A DNA stretch of 64,000 nt from Chaenocephalus aceratus (GCA_023974075.1 JAMFTG010000125.1:1-64000), one strand, 5' to 3'; counted from the first letter of the stretch, positions 36,106-48,625 are shown. The notes: a model not told the origin generated them from the sequence alone. Numbers and translations: made by a program.

Positions 36106-37209
36106 TAGTGTTAATTTCGTCAGCTATTTTTTTATTTAGTTTTAGTCTTAGTCCTGTGTTAAATTTCTTTTTTAGTTTTAGTCATATTTAGTCACCTTCA
36201 TCCTGTTTTTATTTAGTCAAGTTTTAGTCGACTAAAAGTCTGAGCATTTTAGTCTTATTTTAGTCAAAGAAAACTAATTATTTTAGTCTTCTTTTTGTCA
36301 ATGAAAACTGTTGAGTCTTTTTTAGTCATCAGATTATCTAGAACATTTCAGTCAAACTAGTCTAGCCAAAACCAATCATTTGTCATTTTAGTATATAAAT
36401 AAATAAGATTATATCTTGTCCTTATTTGATGAAAAGCAGGTTGAATGATTTAAGAAAGCAGCTTTGCAGAGAGTATCAGGTGTGTGGTGTTTTTACCAGC
36501 TGTGTTTTGGCCACATTGCTTCCCTTCTGATGAAACAATGCATTCGCTTTTTTTCTCCGCCTCATTGTAGCGAAAATGGGCCCAAATATCACATCGTTTC
36601 TTTCTCCCAAGCTGTGGTGGCTTTAGACTTTTTTGTTGTCAGTCATTTTGACGGACAGGATCGTAACATTTCCGTCATAATCCATTATTACCCGTCGAGT
36701 GCACAATGTATCACTCACTCGCGCTGACGGGGGGTATTCGGTTAACGCGACCACTGCTCCTAAGCCCTGTTGTTGCCATTTTATTTTCTGTTAAATAAGG
36801 TTAGTTAGACCATGAGTTAGACCCGAGTCTTCCTGACAGTTCAGTGTGCCGCTGCCCGGTGTAATTCAAATGTACCGCCGCGCGCAGCACAGAAACAGCT
36901 GCTGCTCTGCCGCAGCACCGGAAGTGGAACTGCTGGGAGAAAAACTGACTATCAGAGATTTAACGTTATCTTTGATAATATTTCGTCTCCTCATTTTTCG
37001 TCAACGAAAGTAAAGAGAGATTTTGGCATAGTTTTTATTTAGTAAACTACATTTTCGTCTCGTCACTTTTCGTCAACGATATTGCCTGATGATTTCGTTA
37101 CAGTTATTGTTTACTGCCGTCGGTGCCGTCTCGTCATCGTCTCGTTTTCGTCATTGAAAAAAAGGTCGTTGACGAACATATTTCGTTTTAGTCAACGAAA
37201 TTAACACTA
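36106..37209. mobile_element. hAT-like MITE inside the transposase C-terminus
   Basis: The ends tagtgttaatttcgt and acgaaattaacacta are perfect 15-bp inverted repeats. The flanks ctcacaag (36098-36105 and 37210-37217) form an exact 8-bp TSD. The interior is rich in ttagtcttag motifs. Its removal restores the reading TCE-S-SFSHM. Confidence 0.95.
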
Positions 37210-37922
37210 CTCACAAGTATAGGTAGATCCAAACATTGTCAGTATAAGCAAGGCCACCTTCCTCATTGTGGGGTACTGATACTGGCTGACATGGTTAGAC
37301 CAAAAGTCCACTACGCCCTCAGACTGCAGGAGCTGTTTTAAAGCAAAGGAAGACTGCACATCAACCAGCTCCATCTGAAAGAGGCTCTCATCAATGCAAG
37401 ATATTACCTCTTTTACTTTTACACAGAAGTCTGCATCAGGCTTGATGGAAAACGGGTCACGAGCAAACTGCAATACCTCAATTGGAATGCTGAAGCCTTG
37501 GAATCAGTCAGTAAAGTTATCAGTCAATGTTGTCATGAAGTCTGTCATGACGGGCGTTATGTTTGCTCCAGGCGATGTGGTCATAAATACACGGAGTTTT
37601 GGGAAGTGCAGCAGTTTTGTCGTCATTAGGTCTGTTTTGAAGATCGCTAGCTTTGTCTTGAAGGCACAAAGTCTTTCAACCAAATCAGCGATAGACTTTT
37701 CGCGACCCTGCAGTTCGCAATTCAAGGTGTTCAAGTGTCCAAAAATGTCACACAGAAAGTAAACATCTGCCATAAACTGTTCCTCTAACATGCGCTCCAA
37801 GAGGTGTGTAGCTCGTTTGTGCTTACTCGTGGGAAGGAAGACACAGTCTCCTGGAGGAGTTCACAGAAACGATCCAGGACCTTTCCTTTGCTGAGCCATC
37901 GGAACTTCGTTATGGACGAGTA

Positions 37923-38549
37923 ACGGTACGTCCACACAGCAGCTTTTCAAAAATCTTGAACATCTTGGAGCTGGGCGTGTCTGACAGCTTGGGGATTTTT
38001 TGCGAGCAATGCGACCAACAACCAATCACATGAATCTCCCGCCCCCGACATACAAAGCAAAAAACCCCGGGGATTTTATGCGAGCAATATATATATATAT
38101 ATAAACTCCCCAAAGAGGCGAAAACCTACCAGTTTCCCCCACTGTCTCTGCCTCCTCCCTCCATGCCTGGTTCCTCCGGTTTGTATCCCATTAATAGTTC
38201 TGGTCGTAAAGAACCGGGTGATTTGCTACCGTAATTTCTCGTTTGGAATATGAGGAAATGAACTGCGGTCTGGCTCTCCCTGCTTACACGCGGTTTGATT
38301 GGCTCGCGCTTCTACTGTCAGATTTGCATAAACGTGTTTGATTGGCTGGCGCTTCCAGCTCAGCTTCAAAAGTTGAACATTGCTCAACTTTTGAATCCTG
38401 GAGATCCTGGACATCCTGGAAATCTTCGCTTCGCTCCCCCACAATGCAGTTCGGCGAAAAGCGAGGCAAAGTGACGTCATCCCCATTCAAAGTCAATGGA
38501 CAGAGAAGCGGTGGAAGATTCTTCTGAAGCTGCTGCGTGGACGTACCGT
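37923..38549. mobile_element. MITE, 'gtccacacagc' TIR family, inside the transposase
   Basis: The ends acggtacgtccacacagcag and the complement of tgctgcgtggacgtaccgt are near-perfect inverted repeats. The interior contains accaatcacatgaatctccc and gtgacgtcat, shared with 3221-3533. A target duplication is not obvious. Confidence 0.85.
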
Positions 38550-40054
38550 GAGTCCGTGTGTTCAGCAAACGTGTCAGCAAGCAGCTGACGGAACAGGCGG
38601 TGTTGTAGGCTGGAGGTTGAGCGAATGAAATTCACAATGTTCCTGACAGTGTCCATGGTGTTTTTCAAATCACTGAGCTTTGCACACAACACAGATTGAT
38701 GAATAATACAGTGTAAATACTGCATGTGTGGGGCTATGGCAGATAGACGCGCCACCAGCCCCTGCACTCTGCCGATCATAGCTGGAGCGCCATCAGGGAC
38801 CAACAGGCACACTTTTTTAAAATCCAGTTGACGTTCGTTAAAAACGAGACTATCTTTTGAAAGATAACCTCACCTGTAGTGTGTCCCTCCAACGGAATAA
38901 GCCCCAGAAGTCCTAAAGCGAACTCCATCGAAAAACCTCACATAGATGCACAGCTGGGCCATGTCAGTACAGTCAGTTGATTCGTCCACAGCGATTGATA
39001 TAAACTCTGCTTTTCGAAGGTTTTCCAAAAGCTTCCCCGACACATCCTTTGCAAGTAGTTCCACTCTGCGAAGTGTTGTGTCTGAGAGAGGTACTTTTTT
39101 AATGGCTGAAGTGACGCTGTCTTTTACTTTTTGGTCGATAACCACTTCATCAATGACAGCAAGCATGCACTCTTTAACGGTCTCCGCGTCGGTAAAGGGC
39201 CTCTTCTGTCTGGCTAGTGTCCAGGCTACTCGCAGGGATGCTATCGTAGCTCTCTCTTGTTCCGTGCACAAGCGACTAAAAGCCACTTGACTCCGTTCAA
39301 ATGATGCTCGCAGTCCCTGTACTTTCCTTCTCCGTTCCTCTGAGCCCACGGGAACACTGGCAGAAAACGAGCCGTGATTCAAGTTGTAGTGTCGCTTTAC
39401 GTTGTATTCTTTCATCACGGATATACTTTCGTTGCACAATAAACACACCGGTTCATTACTTGTTGCGGCTGGCAAAGTAAATACATATTTGTCAGTCCAT
39501 TCATTCTGGAATTGGCGATTTTCCGAATCAACTTTACGTTTCTTGGGCTTGGAGAGAGACATCTTGAAGCTGTTACTCGCTGGCCCGCGAACCTAGTGTG
39601 TAACGTGAGTTTGACTAAGCCAATGACAAGTGCGGACACAGTGCGGTTTTTTTGAATGAGCAGAGCGCGGCAGGCAAAATAACGGATTCAAAATTATTCA
39701 AATGAATGGAAAAACCAGCGTTTTCGCCGCATCGTCGGATTTAGTGTGATCAGACATTAGTTTTATTTATGCTATTACACAAATGCCATTTCGATTTGCA
39801 GGCAACCTCTTGTGGGCCAGAACAAAGTTCTGAAGGGCCTGATTCGGCCCGTGGGCCGCTAGTTGAATAGGCCTGGCCTATAGCCTATATACATTGCACA
39901 ACTCTTAAGTGTTGTTTTATTAATTATAAGAAAATTGAACTTATAGCATTCCTTTTACCAATAGCATAGGCTACTTATTTTTTATGTAATTTGGCCTGCA
40001 TAACATAAATATTTACGAAGTAGGCCTAGGTCTATTCGTTTTCTCACCTCGGAT

Positions 40055-40951
40055 CCAATTGCATCCAGGCGCTGAGACCAAATGTCACCGAATCGCCTCT
40101 GGATCGCTTCCAACAAGGTGGCTTTTGATGTTTTCACGCCATGGTCCGTCTCAGCTGTTGTCTCAAGGAGACGCGTAAGAGCTCTAATGGATGGTATAAC
40201 ATCTGCAGCAGAAGCAGTTGATGAGCTGATCTGTTACGTTAGCTCTTCGAATGGTGCGAGGAGGGAAGACATATTTTCAATCAATTTCCACTGATGGCCG
40301 GCGAGCGTTGAAGGCAGGTCATAGTCTGCTGCATAAGCAGATAGTGCCCGTTTCTGTTCAAGTGAACTCTGCAGCATATACAAAGTACTATTCCACCTTG
40401 TGGCTACATCTTGTTGGAGTCGTTTTGTAGGTTGGCCAAGTTGGTGCTGAACACTTTGGAGTCGTGAGTGTATGCTAATGGAGAATGTTTAAAATGGCCG
40501 ACGATCCGTCTCCCTGCAGCTGTCATGTCAGAAATGCTTCGCTGTGACAATACGCCCTCGTTCACAACGAGCTGGAGTGTATGCGCCATACAGGGTAGGC
40601 TGGGTACATTCGCATCCTTCATGGCCTTTACCATGTTCTTTGGCGTTATCCCTTAGAATAACGTGGACCTTTTCCGTGGGAATTCCCCAGGATCGGAACA
40701 TCTCACAGAATGTGTCACTAACTGTCAACTGAGTGGATGACAGAGTTTTTACTGACTTGGCGCTGGCTTGCCTTTCGTACTCGCTGTATAATTTGACGTG
40801 ATGAACTCTCAAATGTCGAAAATAAATTTGTGGTATTAAATTGTCGTTGTTGCGTTCCACCACACGGGATTTCTGCTTCACACTCCTTGCATACCGCTAT
40901 TTTAATGTCTGTTTCGGAAACCTTGAAATATTGCCAGACGGGTGAAGCCAT
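40055..40951 (-). pseudogene. Outer hAT transposase, BED finger and catalytic core, frameshifted
   Basis: It starts MASPVWQYFKVSETDIKIAV followed by CKECEAEIPCGG, a BED zinc finger as in ZBED1. Further frames carry EKVHVILRDNA, VPSLPCMAHTLQLVVNEGVL and SISDMTAAGRRIVGHFKHS, then a block ending in a donor-like gtgaga. At least three shifts occur. The central catalytic part is missing or displaced by the nested hAT. Confidence 0.8.
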
Positions 40952-41170
40952 TTTGTCAGTTTGTTTTGCCGCGGCACGGACAGAGAAAAGTGTTATGTAT
41001 TTTACGGTATTTTACGGCATTTTACGTCATGCGATCGGCTCTCGCGATCGGCATGTTTAGAGAGCACCGATCGATCGGTAGAGAGTGAGTATCGGCCGAT
41101 CTCGATCGGTGACCGATCGATCGGAGCATCTCTAATCATAACCGGACTCTTACTCTGAGTTACAGCTTAC

Positions 41171-41278
41171 TTCTGATCAGCAGATGGAGGTCGTCCTTTA
41201 AAGTTCATGACGTCGTCCTTCGAGGAGTCGCTCTTTAGGGACAGACAGCTGGGAGAGTCTGGTCTCTGCTGCTGGACC
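41171..41278 (-). CDS. Distal N-terminal NLR exon
   Basis: The minus-strand acceptor is gtttcag and the donor-like site gtaagc. It encodes VQQQRPDSPSCLSLKSDSSK, then MNFKGRPPSADQ, typical of the repeated N-terminal exons of fish NLRs. It is separated from the next NLR exon by the hAT stack and a LINE (11.7 kb). It may belong to the 29.5-kb gene or to a neighbouring copy. Confidence 0.75.
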
Positions 41279-41299
41279 CTGAAACAGAAACAGATGCAT

Positions 41300-41545
41300 C
41301 AAGAGAAGAAGAAGGAGCTCTCCATCGTCCCACAGAGGGGAAATGTACATTCTGCATTTGATCCATCCTAGTGTTAGGAGCAGTGGGCTGCCATATGTAC
41401 GGGCCCGGGGAGCAGTGTAGGGAACGCTGCCTTGCTCAGGGACACCTGGGTAGCACTTGGTCTTCTGGGGTCTTGAACCAGTGACTCTCTGGTTCCCAAG
41501 CCAAGTCCCTACGGATTTTGCCACCACCGCCCATACATTGACCCG
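41300..41545. repeat. SINE-like dispersed repeat
   Basis: Sequence such as agcagtgggctgccatatgt and cttgaaccagtgactctctg, with a tRNA-like ttgaacca box, is a common fish repeat. Its boundaries are approximate. Confidence 0.5.
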
Positions 41546-42021
41546 CTGGAGAAAAACTGATGAAAATATGTTAAATCTAAAGTCACTCTTTCCAATGTAA
41601 TGGTATACATCGCTCTGTGTTGCCCAACAGATGAACCTTCCAGACTTTCTGAGTGTCCTCTATCAGCCGGTGGACTGCTCTCTATGTGAAGGACTCGGGA
41701 AGATGTTCAGAGTAAATCCTAAAGACGTGAAGTGTATCTACAAAGAGCCTCGCGTCTCTTCAGCTGCCCTACAGCCAGCAGTGTGAAGCTAACGTAAACA
41801 CATCTCTTTAGTGGATAACGTCACTGAGTTGATGCCCAGGATGCTAACTGCAGTTCACTTAACGCCCAGCGACGTCGCTAATAACCAGGATTTCCTGACG
41901 GTTACACAGAAGCTTCAACACAGACAACAACTGACTCAAATGGCTTTTAGGTCCGTTTTAAATTCTTACCCCCATCAGCAGATTGAGGCTCCATTGAGCG
42001 GTCACTCTTTGAGAAAACACA
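41546..42021 (+). other. Unassigned, two short open frames
   Basis: A 52-codon plus-strand frame (41631-41789) begins MNLPDFLSVLYQPVDCSLCE. Another frame from 41811 begins MDNVTELMPRMLTAVHLTPS. I recognise neither. They lack clear splice sites and may be chance. Confidence 0.25.
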
Positions 42022-42112
42022 GCGGGACTCAGGTCCAGGTCCAGGTCCAGGTCCAGGTCCAGGTCCAGGTCCAGGTCCAGGATCAAGTCCAGGTCCAGGT
42101 CCAGGTCTGCTG
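42022..42112. repeat. (CCAGGT)n hexanucleotide repeat
   Basis: About 15 units with one ccaggatcaagt interruption. Confidence 0.95.
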
Positions 42113-42149
42113 CTCTGGGTTTCAACACACAGATGTTTTGTTTCTTTAG

Positions 42150-43690
42150 TTGTGTAAACTTACTAAGTACATTTATTCAAGTACTGTACTTAAGTACAAT
42201 TTTGAGGTACTTGTACTTTACTTGAGTATTTCCATGTTATACTTCTTTGTACTTCTACTCCACTACAGTTCAGAAGTACATGGTGTACTTTTCCTCCTCT
42301 ACATGTATTAATACTAGTGCTGTCAAAATTATCGCGTTAACGGCGGTAATTAATTTTTTGAATTAATTGCGTTAAAATATTTAACGCATTTAACGCATGT
42401 GCAGAATGGCCCGCCCCATACATGCCACCAGTGGCAGCGCCAGGGTATGGCTGGGGTAGGCTACACCCATACCAAGAATGGCTTAGCCCCACCATGAAAA
42501 ATGATGTTAAAGTAAGCAACATAAAGTCTGCCAAACTCGCGCGGAGTAAATTGCACAGACAGCAGTTAGTAAGATGATTTCAGTAGCCACGGTTTTGAAA
42601 ACTTTTGTCACGTAGTGATCGTCTTCTCAATAGAACATCTTTGATAACGGCGTGGTGTTGTTGCAGGAAGTCCCGACGGAGAATAACTTTTGCTGTAGTA
42701 CAGGGCAGAGCCATATAATAGTAATAATATGGCTCTGGTACCAGGGGTGCACATAACTGGTACGCAGGTTATGTGCGTAATCTGAAATGCGTACCGTCAC
42801 TTGTGTCACAAAGCGCATTTGCGTACCGACGTACTTGTGAAGCTTTTCCAGAAGGCGGGTCAGATCACCGGACGACAGAGTCGGTCTCCGTGTGCACAGA
42901 CAGGCTGCTGTTACGTCGGTCTGTACAACGGAACTGTGCCAAAACTACGCCAACCGGCTGCAAAGGGAGACTCCCCCTTCACTGGAGAACTGCGCTAAAA
43001 CAGCTGATCAACAACGTTCCACTCTGTGGTCACGAAGTACTCCACTAGCCCCCCCCCTCTGTCGACTTCCTGAAGTACTCCCCCGTTGATAGAAATCAAC
43101 ACGTCATGAATTAAGACCCCACGGTTTGATGATTGATAGGTGGTGTGGGTTGTCTTTCATTTTGACATGCAGAAAAATGTATAATATACATAGATACTGT
43201 ATGTTAAATGGATATATCCGCCTGCTTTCATTTATCTTTCCATTCCCACAAACAATATACATAAAGAAATGGCATATTTTGGACATAGTTCGAATGGTGA
43301 TTATTAATCATGATTAATTAATTTTTAAGCTGTGATTAATCTGATTAAAAATTGTAATCGTTTGACAGCCCTAATTAATACCTTTAGTTACTTCTCAGAT
43401 GTGGATGAATGATGTGAAATCTAATCAAGTGTGAATCAGACTTTAGTTCCACCTGGAGTAAATCCACCAGCTACCCTGCAGTCTACAAAGTCATTCAGAC
43501 TAGCTGCTCCTTCACCAGTACCCTGCAGTCTACAAAGTACTTCAGACTAGCTGCACCTCCACCAGCTTGAGAACACTTTCATGATCAATCATTACAAACA
43601 GGAAGCACTTCAAAATAAGAGCTCTTACATAATATTGTATTTAATCTGCATAAAGAGTACAAGATTTGAGGACTTTACTCAAGTACAAAA
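42150..43690. repeat. 'tacttgagta' repeat split by a hAT insertion
   Basis: Left part 42150-42314 and right part 43382-43690 are halves of one copy of the teleost repeat (gtacttgtactttacttgag and tttactcaagtacaa). The interruption is the 42315-43373 element. Confidence 0.7.
42315..43373. mobile_element. Non-autonomous hAT with tagtgctgtcaaa ends
   Basis: The ends are tagtgctgtcaaa and, inverted, tagggctgtcaaac. The flanks are attaatac on both sides (42307-42314 and 43374-43381), exact 8-bp. The interior has palindromic attaatt/taacgcg motifs next to both ends. An inverted copy lies at 51698-52469. Confidence 0.95.
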
Positions 43691-44004
43691 TAATGAGATT
43701 ATAAATCATATTAATGAGATGTCATATTGATGACTAACAGGGTAGATATGTTCTTTTCTGTGGTGGAAATGCTCTTCCCTAATCTCAGCTCTAAATCTCC
43801 GCAGTGTGTAGTTTCAGGGTGTATTGTGTGTGAAATGTTAAATGTAGTCCCACCGTTTGGCCACGATTAGTTATTTAATTCTTTTGGGGGAGCCAGCCCC
43901 GAGGGTTCGAAAATGTTTTTGGGGGTCAAACCCCCCAAAACCCTCAAAATGCATAGAAAACTATGCATACCTATAACACAATACAAACACAATGGTCTTA
44001 CACC

Positions 44005-44576
44005 CAGTGGCGTGCACAGACATTTATAGGGGCAGGTGCTCAAGAGAAAAAAAAGGGCACCTTCTGAGTCGTCGTGGCGGTCTGGCGGTCGCGCGAAAAT
44101 GTGCCGGATAATGGCGGATTTTGTTAGTTTCTTTTCGGTTTTTGGTTACTCCTTCCATCTCTCCCTCATTTTGGTCATCATCAGTAGAGCACTGTTTCTG
44201 AACATGGTGCTGCTCTGGACTCTGACATTTCTGCTTCATCTGTGTCTGACTCAGAGATATCTTCTATGGATTTGTCTCCCTCATCTTAGATGGACTATTG
44301 CAGGACAGCAGGGGCTGCTTCCCTGAGCCTGCTGTAGCTGCCTAGAATACAAACAATATAGAATATGATGTTTCTTTCAATTATTTGGGTAAGGCAATGC
44401 AATGCATGACAACATTAAGACTCACCAGACTTTAACTGTCATGGCCAAAATTCAACACCCTACCAAAGTTGTTGTTTTTTTGTCATTTGGCAAGTAGCTT
44501 TATGTCTGATTTAGTATCACCAAAGCACTTATGTGTGGTTAAAATAAATTGTGGGCCTCTCAATAAAATTATATTA

Positions 44577-44632
<56 letters not shown>

Positions 44633-45771
44633 CATCACAGTTCAAATCTGAGCATGAAAGGGCTCTAGACAGACAGTTTGTCCCTTAACATGACTCTGGT
44701 ATTGACTGACCTTTCTTCTTCATCTTCATCATTGATGATGGGTAGGGGTTCATCAGGCATATCTGCATCCTCCCTCTTCCTGCTGGTAGGCTCAGACTGC
44801 TTTACCCAGGAGAGCAGAGAGCTGCTTCCCCGCGCTGCTTGCTGTAGCTCTCTTGTTTTTTCTTTTCTTATCCTGTCTCTTCTTGGCATTATTCTACAAG
44901 TGGTAAATGCAAATGAGCTAAATCAATGTACTGCTCTGCTGTGCATGATAATTAAGGGTTAATCTCCGAGAACAATTAACAGCAGCATTAATGTAAACCT
45001 ATAAGGTTACTACTACTTATTGTACTTTTTTAGGCATTTTTACTTTACTTGAGTATTTCCCATTTTCAATACATTTACTTCTACTCCACTACATCTCAGA
45101 TGCACATATTCTACTTTTACTCCACTACAATTATTTGACAACTTTAGTTAGTTACTATGTAGATTTTGATTAAGATTATTACAAAACATACATTTTAATC
45201 ACTTCAGCCCTAGCATAATGACGCATTGTGAGCGTAGATCTGCTATTTTCAAAAGTGCACAACGAGACTAAATGGATGGATGCAAGAAAAGAAGTGAAGT
45301 TATAGTTTAGTTTGGCATCTGATTTAGGGGACTAAAACAATACACTCGTTTGTATTTGTTAGCTGGTGGTTACTTACTTGGTCGTCACTAGGGCACTTTT
45401 AATCGTGTTGCTGCGTGCTGCTGCACCACACACCCGCCGTGGCCTGTCTGACTGACTGACTCTGCGCGCTGCGCGTTCACGTTGAGAGCAGGGAAGGGAG
45501 GGGCTGCAGCCAGGGCACGTACGGGAGTGCCGCGGGGCACGTGTGGGGATGTCTGACGAAATTACAACGCGCATTTTGGGGCATTGCTGTATATATTAGA
45601 AACTTTTAATCCAGAATGTATCGATGTTACCATGAGCCACATACAGTACACTGTAAACAAATCAAATAAAAAACTGTAAAAAACGAACTTTCAAAAGGGC
45701 ACATTGCTGTCCAGAGGGCAACACGGGCAGGTGCTCAAGCACTACCTAGAGTCTATGTGTGCACGTCTCTG
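44005..45771 (-). mobile_element. hAT element with cagtggcgtgcacag ends
   Basis: The inverted ends are cagtggcgtgcacagac and, on the complement, cagagacgtgcacacat. The flanking cttacacc (43997-44004 and 45772-45779) is an exact 8-bp TSD. A minus-strand frame at 44889-44665 (MPRRDRIRKEKTRELQQAAR, then a Ser-rich linker and PLPIINDEDEE) resembles the N-terminus of ZMYM1-like hAT transposases. The rest of the transposase is missing. Confidence 0.88.
44571..44632. repeat. (ATT)n microsatellite
   Basis: About 20 units of tta inside the 44005-45771 element. Confidence 0.95.
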
Positions 45772-45879
45772 CTTACACCTGCATTAGGCTACTACATCAC
45801 ATTGTACATCAGCATGTTCAAATCGGATAGGTGGGCACTAGGGACATCTGGGCACCTCGATGTACAATTGGCTATTTTG

Positions 45880-45882
<3 letters not shown>

Positions 45883-45939
<57 letters not shown>
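45883..45939. repeat. (AC)n microsatellite
   Basis: A pure AC run at the same relative place as the 62461-62577 run in the related element copy. Confidence 0.95.
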
Positions 45940-45944
<5 letters not shown>

Positions 45945-46249
45945 AGCATTGTGCCTGCAGGCCCGGTTCTACGGGGGTGCATAAGAAGAAGAATATAGTT
46001 GAAATAAAATAAATTGTAATTGTGGTTGAATAGCATTGTCTGCTGCATTTATTTGATCAATTTAAACGGTAAGTAACGTTATTATGTCAGGTGCGCGTGA
46101 CCTGTGCCGCTGTGCGTTCGTCATCTGCAAGGTGCTGACACAGCAGTCAGTGATGGATCAGAAAATGGTTAAAACAACCAGCCCTTATCGCCAGCATACA
46201 GTGCATCTACTGCAGGTAATAACAGTTCAGATCATGGGGACATTACGTC

Positions 46250-46615
46250 GTGGACACTAACGTCCTTCCGCCCGACTCGCCGGCTTTGCCCGCCTCGCCC
46301 ACGGAGGCGGAGCAGCCACAGCCGTCTTCGTTACCCCAAACACCGCCACCCCTCGGCGTCCCGCAAGTGCCAGAGGACCTCGGCAAAACAGAGCCTGCCC
46401 AGATATATTTAAAAAAGTACCCAACGCGCCTGTACAGTGGGGTGAGGCGCTCATTTTGCAGCTCATGGTTTCAAAACAGAGATTGGCTGGAATATTCATG
46501 TGAAAAAGATGCCATCTTCTGCTATGCATGTAGACATTTCGGTTCAAGTAAGTCAGATGCCTTCACCACAACTGGCTGCAACAACTGGCGCCATGCTCTT
46601 ATAGGCTGCTACGTG
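46250..46615 (+). pseudogene. ZMYM1-like hAT transposase exon with TTF zinc finger
   Basis: After a Pro/Ser-rich start (MDTNVLPPDSPALPASPTEA) comes YLKKYPTRLYSGVRRSFCSS, WFQNRDWLEYSCEKDAIFCY and ACRHFGSSKSDAFTTTGCNN, then WRHAL. This is the TTF-type zinc finger of ZMYM1-like transposases. The frame then enters another repeat, so the downstream RNase H-like domain is absent. Confidence 0.78.
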
Positions 46616-47150
46616 ATAAGGGACTGGGAAGGCATAATCAAGCAACGAGCACATAGATCCATAGATCTCTTCATGTTGCTCTCAAAGTGCACCAGATTGA
46701 TGCTTTTAACTTCAATATTTAAAAAAAACATCTTCCCGGGGGAGCATGCCCCCGGACCCCCCCTAGAGGAGATGAGGACCCCCATAGAGGGTGTTAGGTC
46801 CACTCCCCACTTATAAAAATAGCACTTTACCACTGCACCCTCTCTAATCTCAGATGCACCCTGAGTCATTTTGTTCTGGAACCGGGCCTGGCCTGCCCTG
46901 TCAACTGAGCGGTCCTAGCGCCCTTCACATACAGCACACAAACACACAGGCACGCAGCCAGACACACTGCATTGCGCGCAAACAGAAAAATATATTTTAT
47001 TTTTAATTTTGTTATTTTTGTTATTTTTTTTTGTTTTTTTTGTTTTGTTCCGGGAGTCCGGGACAAACAAAGTCCCTTTTGGCTCAAATACGGGACGTCC
47101 CGGCTAATACGGGACGTCCCGGCTAATACGGGACGGTTGGCAACCCTAGC

Positions 47151-47618
47151 TACAGCTGATCAGAGAAACGTTTAATCAAATATAAGTTGGGCTTTATATT
47201 ATTAACAAACATATATACAAAATAAATTATAAAAGGACAAGATATAATGTAAACTGCAAACAAAAAGTTAATAAAATACAATAAAACAACAACATGTAGG
47301 ACTCAGGAGGACAGACATGGGGTGATCTTCAACCAGCTATAACTATATGCATGTTTAAAGAGCTTCAATAAAAGCATCATGTTACCAAAGTCACGTGAAT
47401 TCATCATATTCTCAATAATGCTTAAAGTTATGAGTTTAATGTTGACCTTGTTGATGTCTGCAGATCACCACTAGATGTCAGTGTGACCTCACATTAAACG
47501 CATCATTATGGAGTCTCATTTCACACTGAGCATGTTTTCTCTGGTCATTCACACCTAACAGCTGCTTCATAGGACTCGACCAGATCTACCGGGCTCACTA
47601 TGGGTCTAGTCTAGGGTA
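47151..47618. other. Intergenic, nothing recognised
   Basis: A/T-rich sequence with no exon or repeat that I can name. Confidence 0.4.
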
Positions 47619-48625
47619 GAGGACTCTTTAAAGTAGAGACACTACATACTGATATACCCCTGAACATCAGCAGGAGAGGACTCTTTAAAGTAGAGCCACT
47701 ACGTAATGATATACACCTGAACATCATCAGGAGAGGACTCTTTAAAGTAGAGACACTACATACTGATATACACCTGAACATCAGCAGGAGAGGACTCTTT
47801 AAAGTAGAGACACTACATACTGATATACACCTGAACATCAGCAGGAGAGGACTCTTTAAAGTAGAGACACTACATACTGATATACACCTGAACATCATCT
47901 GGAGAGGACTCTTTAAAGTAGAGACACTACATACTGATATACACGTGAACATCAGCAGGAGAGGACTCTTTAAAGTAGAGACACTACATACTGATATACA
48001 CCTGAACATCAGCAGGAGAGGACTCTTTAAAGTTGAGACACTACATACTGATATACACCTGAACATCAGCAGGAGAGGACTCTTTAAAGTAGAGACACTA
48101 CATACTGATATACACCTGAACATCAGCAGGAGAGGACTCTTTAAAGTAGAGACACTACATACTGATATACACCTGAACATCAGCAGGAGAGGACTCTTTA
48201 AAGTAGAGGACACTACATACTGATATACACCTGAACATCAGCAGGAGAGGACTCTTTAAAGTAGAGACACTACACACTGATATACACCTGAACATCAGCA
48301 GGAGAGGACTCTTTAAAGTAGAGACACTACACACTGATATACACCTGAACATCAGCAGGAGAGGACTCTTTAAAGTAGAGACACTACATACTGATATACA
48401 CCTGAACATCAGCAGGAGAGGACTCTTTAAAGTAGAGACACTACATACTGATATTCACCTGAACATCAGCAGGAGAGGACTCTTTAAAGTAGAGACACTA
48501 CATACTGATATACACCTGAACATCAGCAGGAGAGGACTCTTTAAAGTAGAGACATTACATACTGATATACACCTGAACATCAGCAGGAGAGGACTCTTTA
48601 AAGTAGAGACACTACATACTGATAT
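47619..48625. repeat. 57-bp minisatellite, about 18 copies
   Basis: Units of the form gaggactctttaaagtagag, acactacatactgatataca, cctgaacatcagcagga repeat with few substitutions. Because 57 is divisible by three, the minus strand stays open for 200 codons with a 19-residue period. That frame has no start context or splice sites and is not credible as a gene. Confidence 0.97.

Larger units (their letters stand above)
35940..39562 (-). pseudogene. GTF2IRD2-like hAT transposase, interrupted
   Basis: The 39562-38870 frame starts MSLSKPKKRKVDSENRQFQN, with a BED-like PVCLLCNESISVMKEYNVKR HY zinc region and an FISIAVDESTDCTDMAQLCI catalytic block. It continues in 38812-38580 (VPDGAPAMIGRVQGL and HCIIHQ), 37904-37504 and 37473-37210, ending GSTYTCE. 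After the 36106-37209 insert it resumes SSFSHMNAIKTRARCSLTNE, the hAT C-terminal dimer motif. It is related to domesticated GTF2IRD2, but here it is a broken transposon gene. Confidence 0.78.
35850..39880 (-). mobile_element. GTF2IRD2-like hAT transposon nested in the outer hAT
   Basis: Its transposase runs from 39562 down to about 35940 on the minus strand. The right end is near 39880, where a ggcccgtgggccgctagttg terminus (hAT-like) leads back into outer-element sequence. The left end is not resolved. It carries two further insertions (36106-37209 and 37923-38549). Confidence 0.7.
34499..41134 (-). mobile_element. BED-finger hAT transposon (outer), exact 8-bp TSD
   Basis: The ends are tagggatgctctgatcg and, inverted, tagagatgctccgatcg. 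The flanks atcataac (34491-34498 and 41135-41142) match exactly. Its transposase remnants are at 40055-40951 and 35485-35606 on the minus strand. A second hAT and two MITEs sit inside it. The whole stack lies in an NLR-derived intron. Confidence 0.93.
43870..47150 (+). mobile_element. Composite hAT (ZMYM1/TTF-finger type) copy with insertions
   Basis: Bases 43870-44004 and 45772-45880 are contiguous in the copy at 62085-62310, so 44005-45771 is an insertion. The right end is ggttggcaaccctag near 47150. Between are an (AC)n tract (45883-45939), a transposase exon (46250-46600) and an inverted fragment of the gctcccccgggaag element (about 46630-46810). The left terminus is not clear. Confidence 0.6.

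Noticed and set aside
38870..39562. Domesticated GTF2IRD2 host gene
   Set aside because: The frame is transposon-like, interrupted by two MITEs and nested in another hAT, so a decayed transposase is the simpler reading.
44469..44651. Isoleucine-rich small protein
   Set aside because: Its second half is the ATT microsatellite.
47619..48625. CRISPR-like regularly spaced repeats
   Set aside because: The whole 57-bp unit is conserved with no variable spacers, and the genome is eukaryotic. It is a minisatellite.
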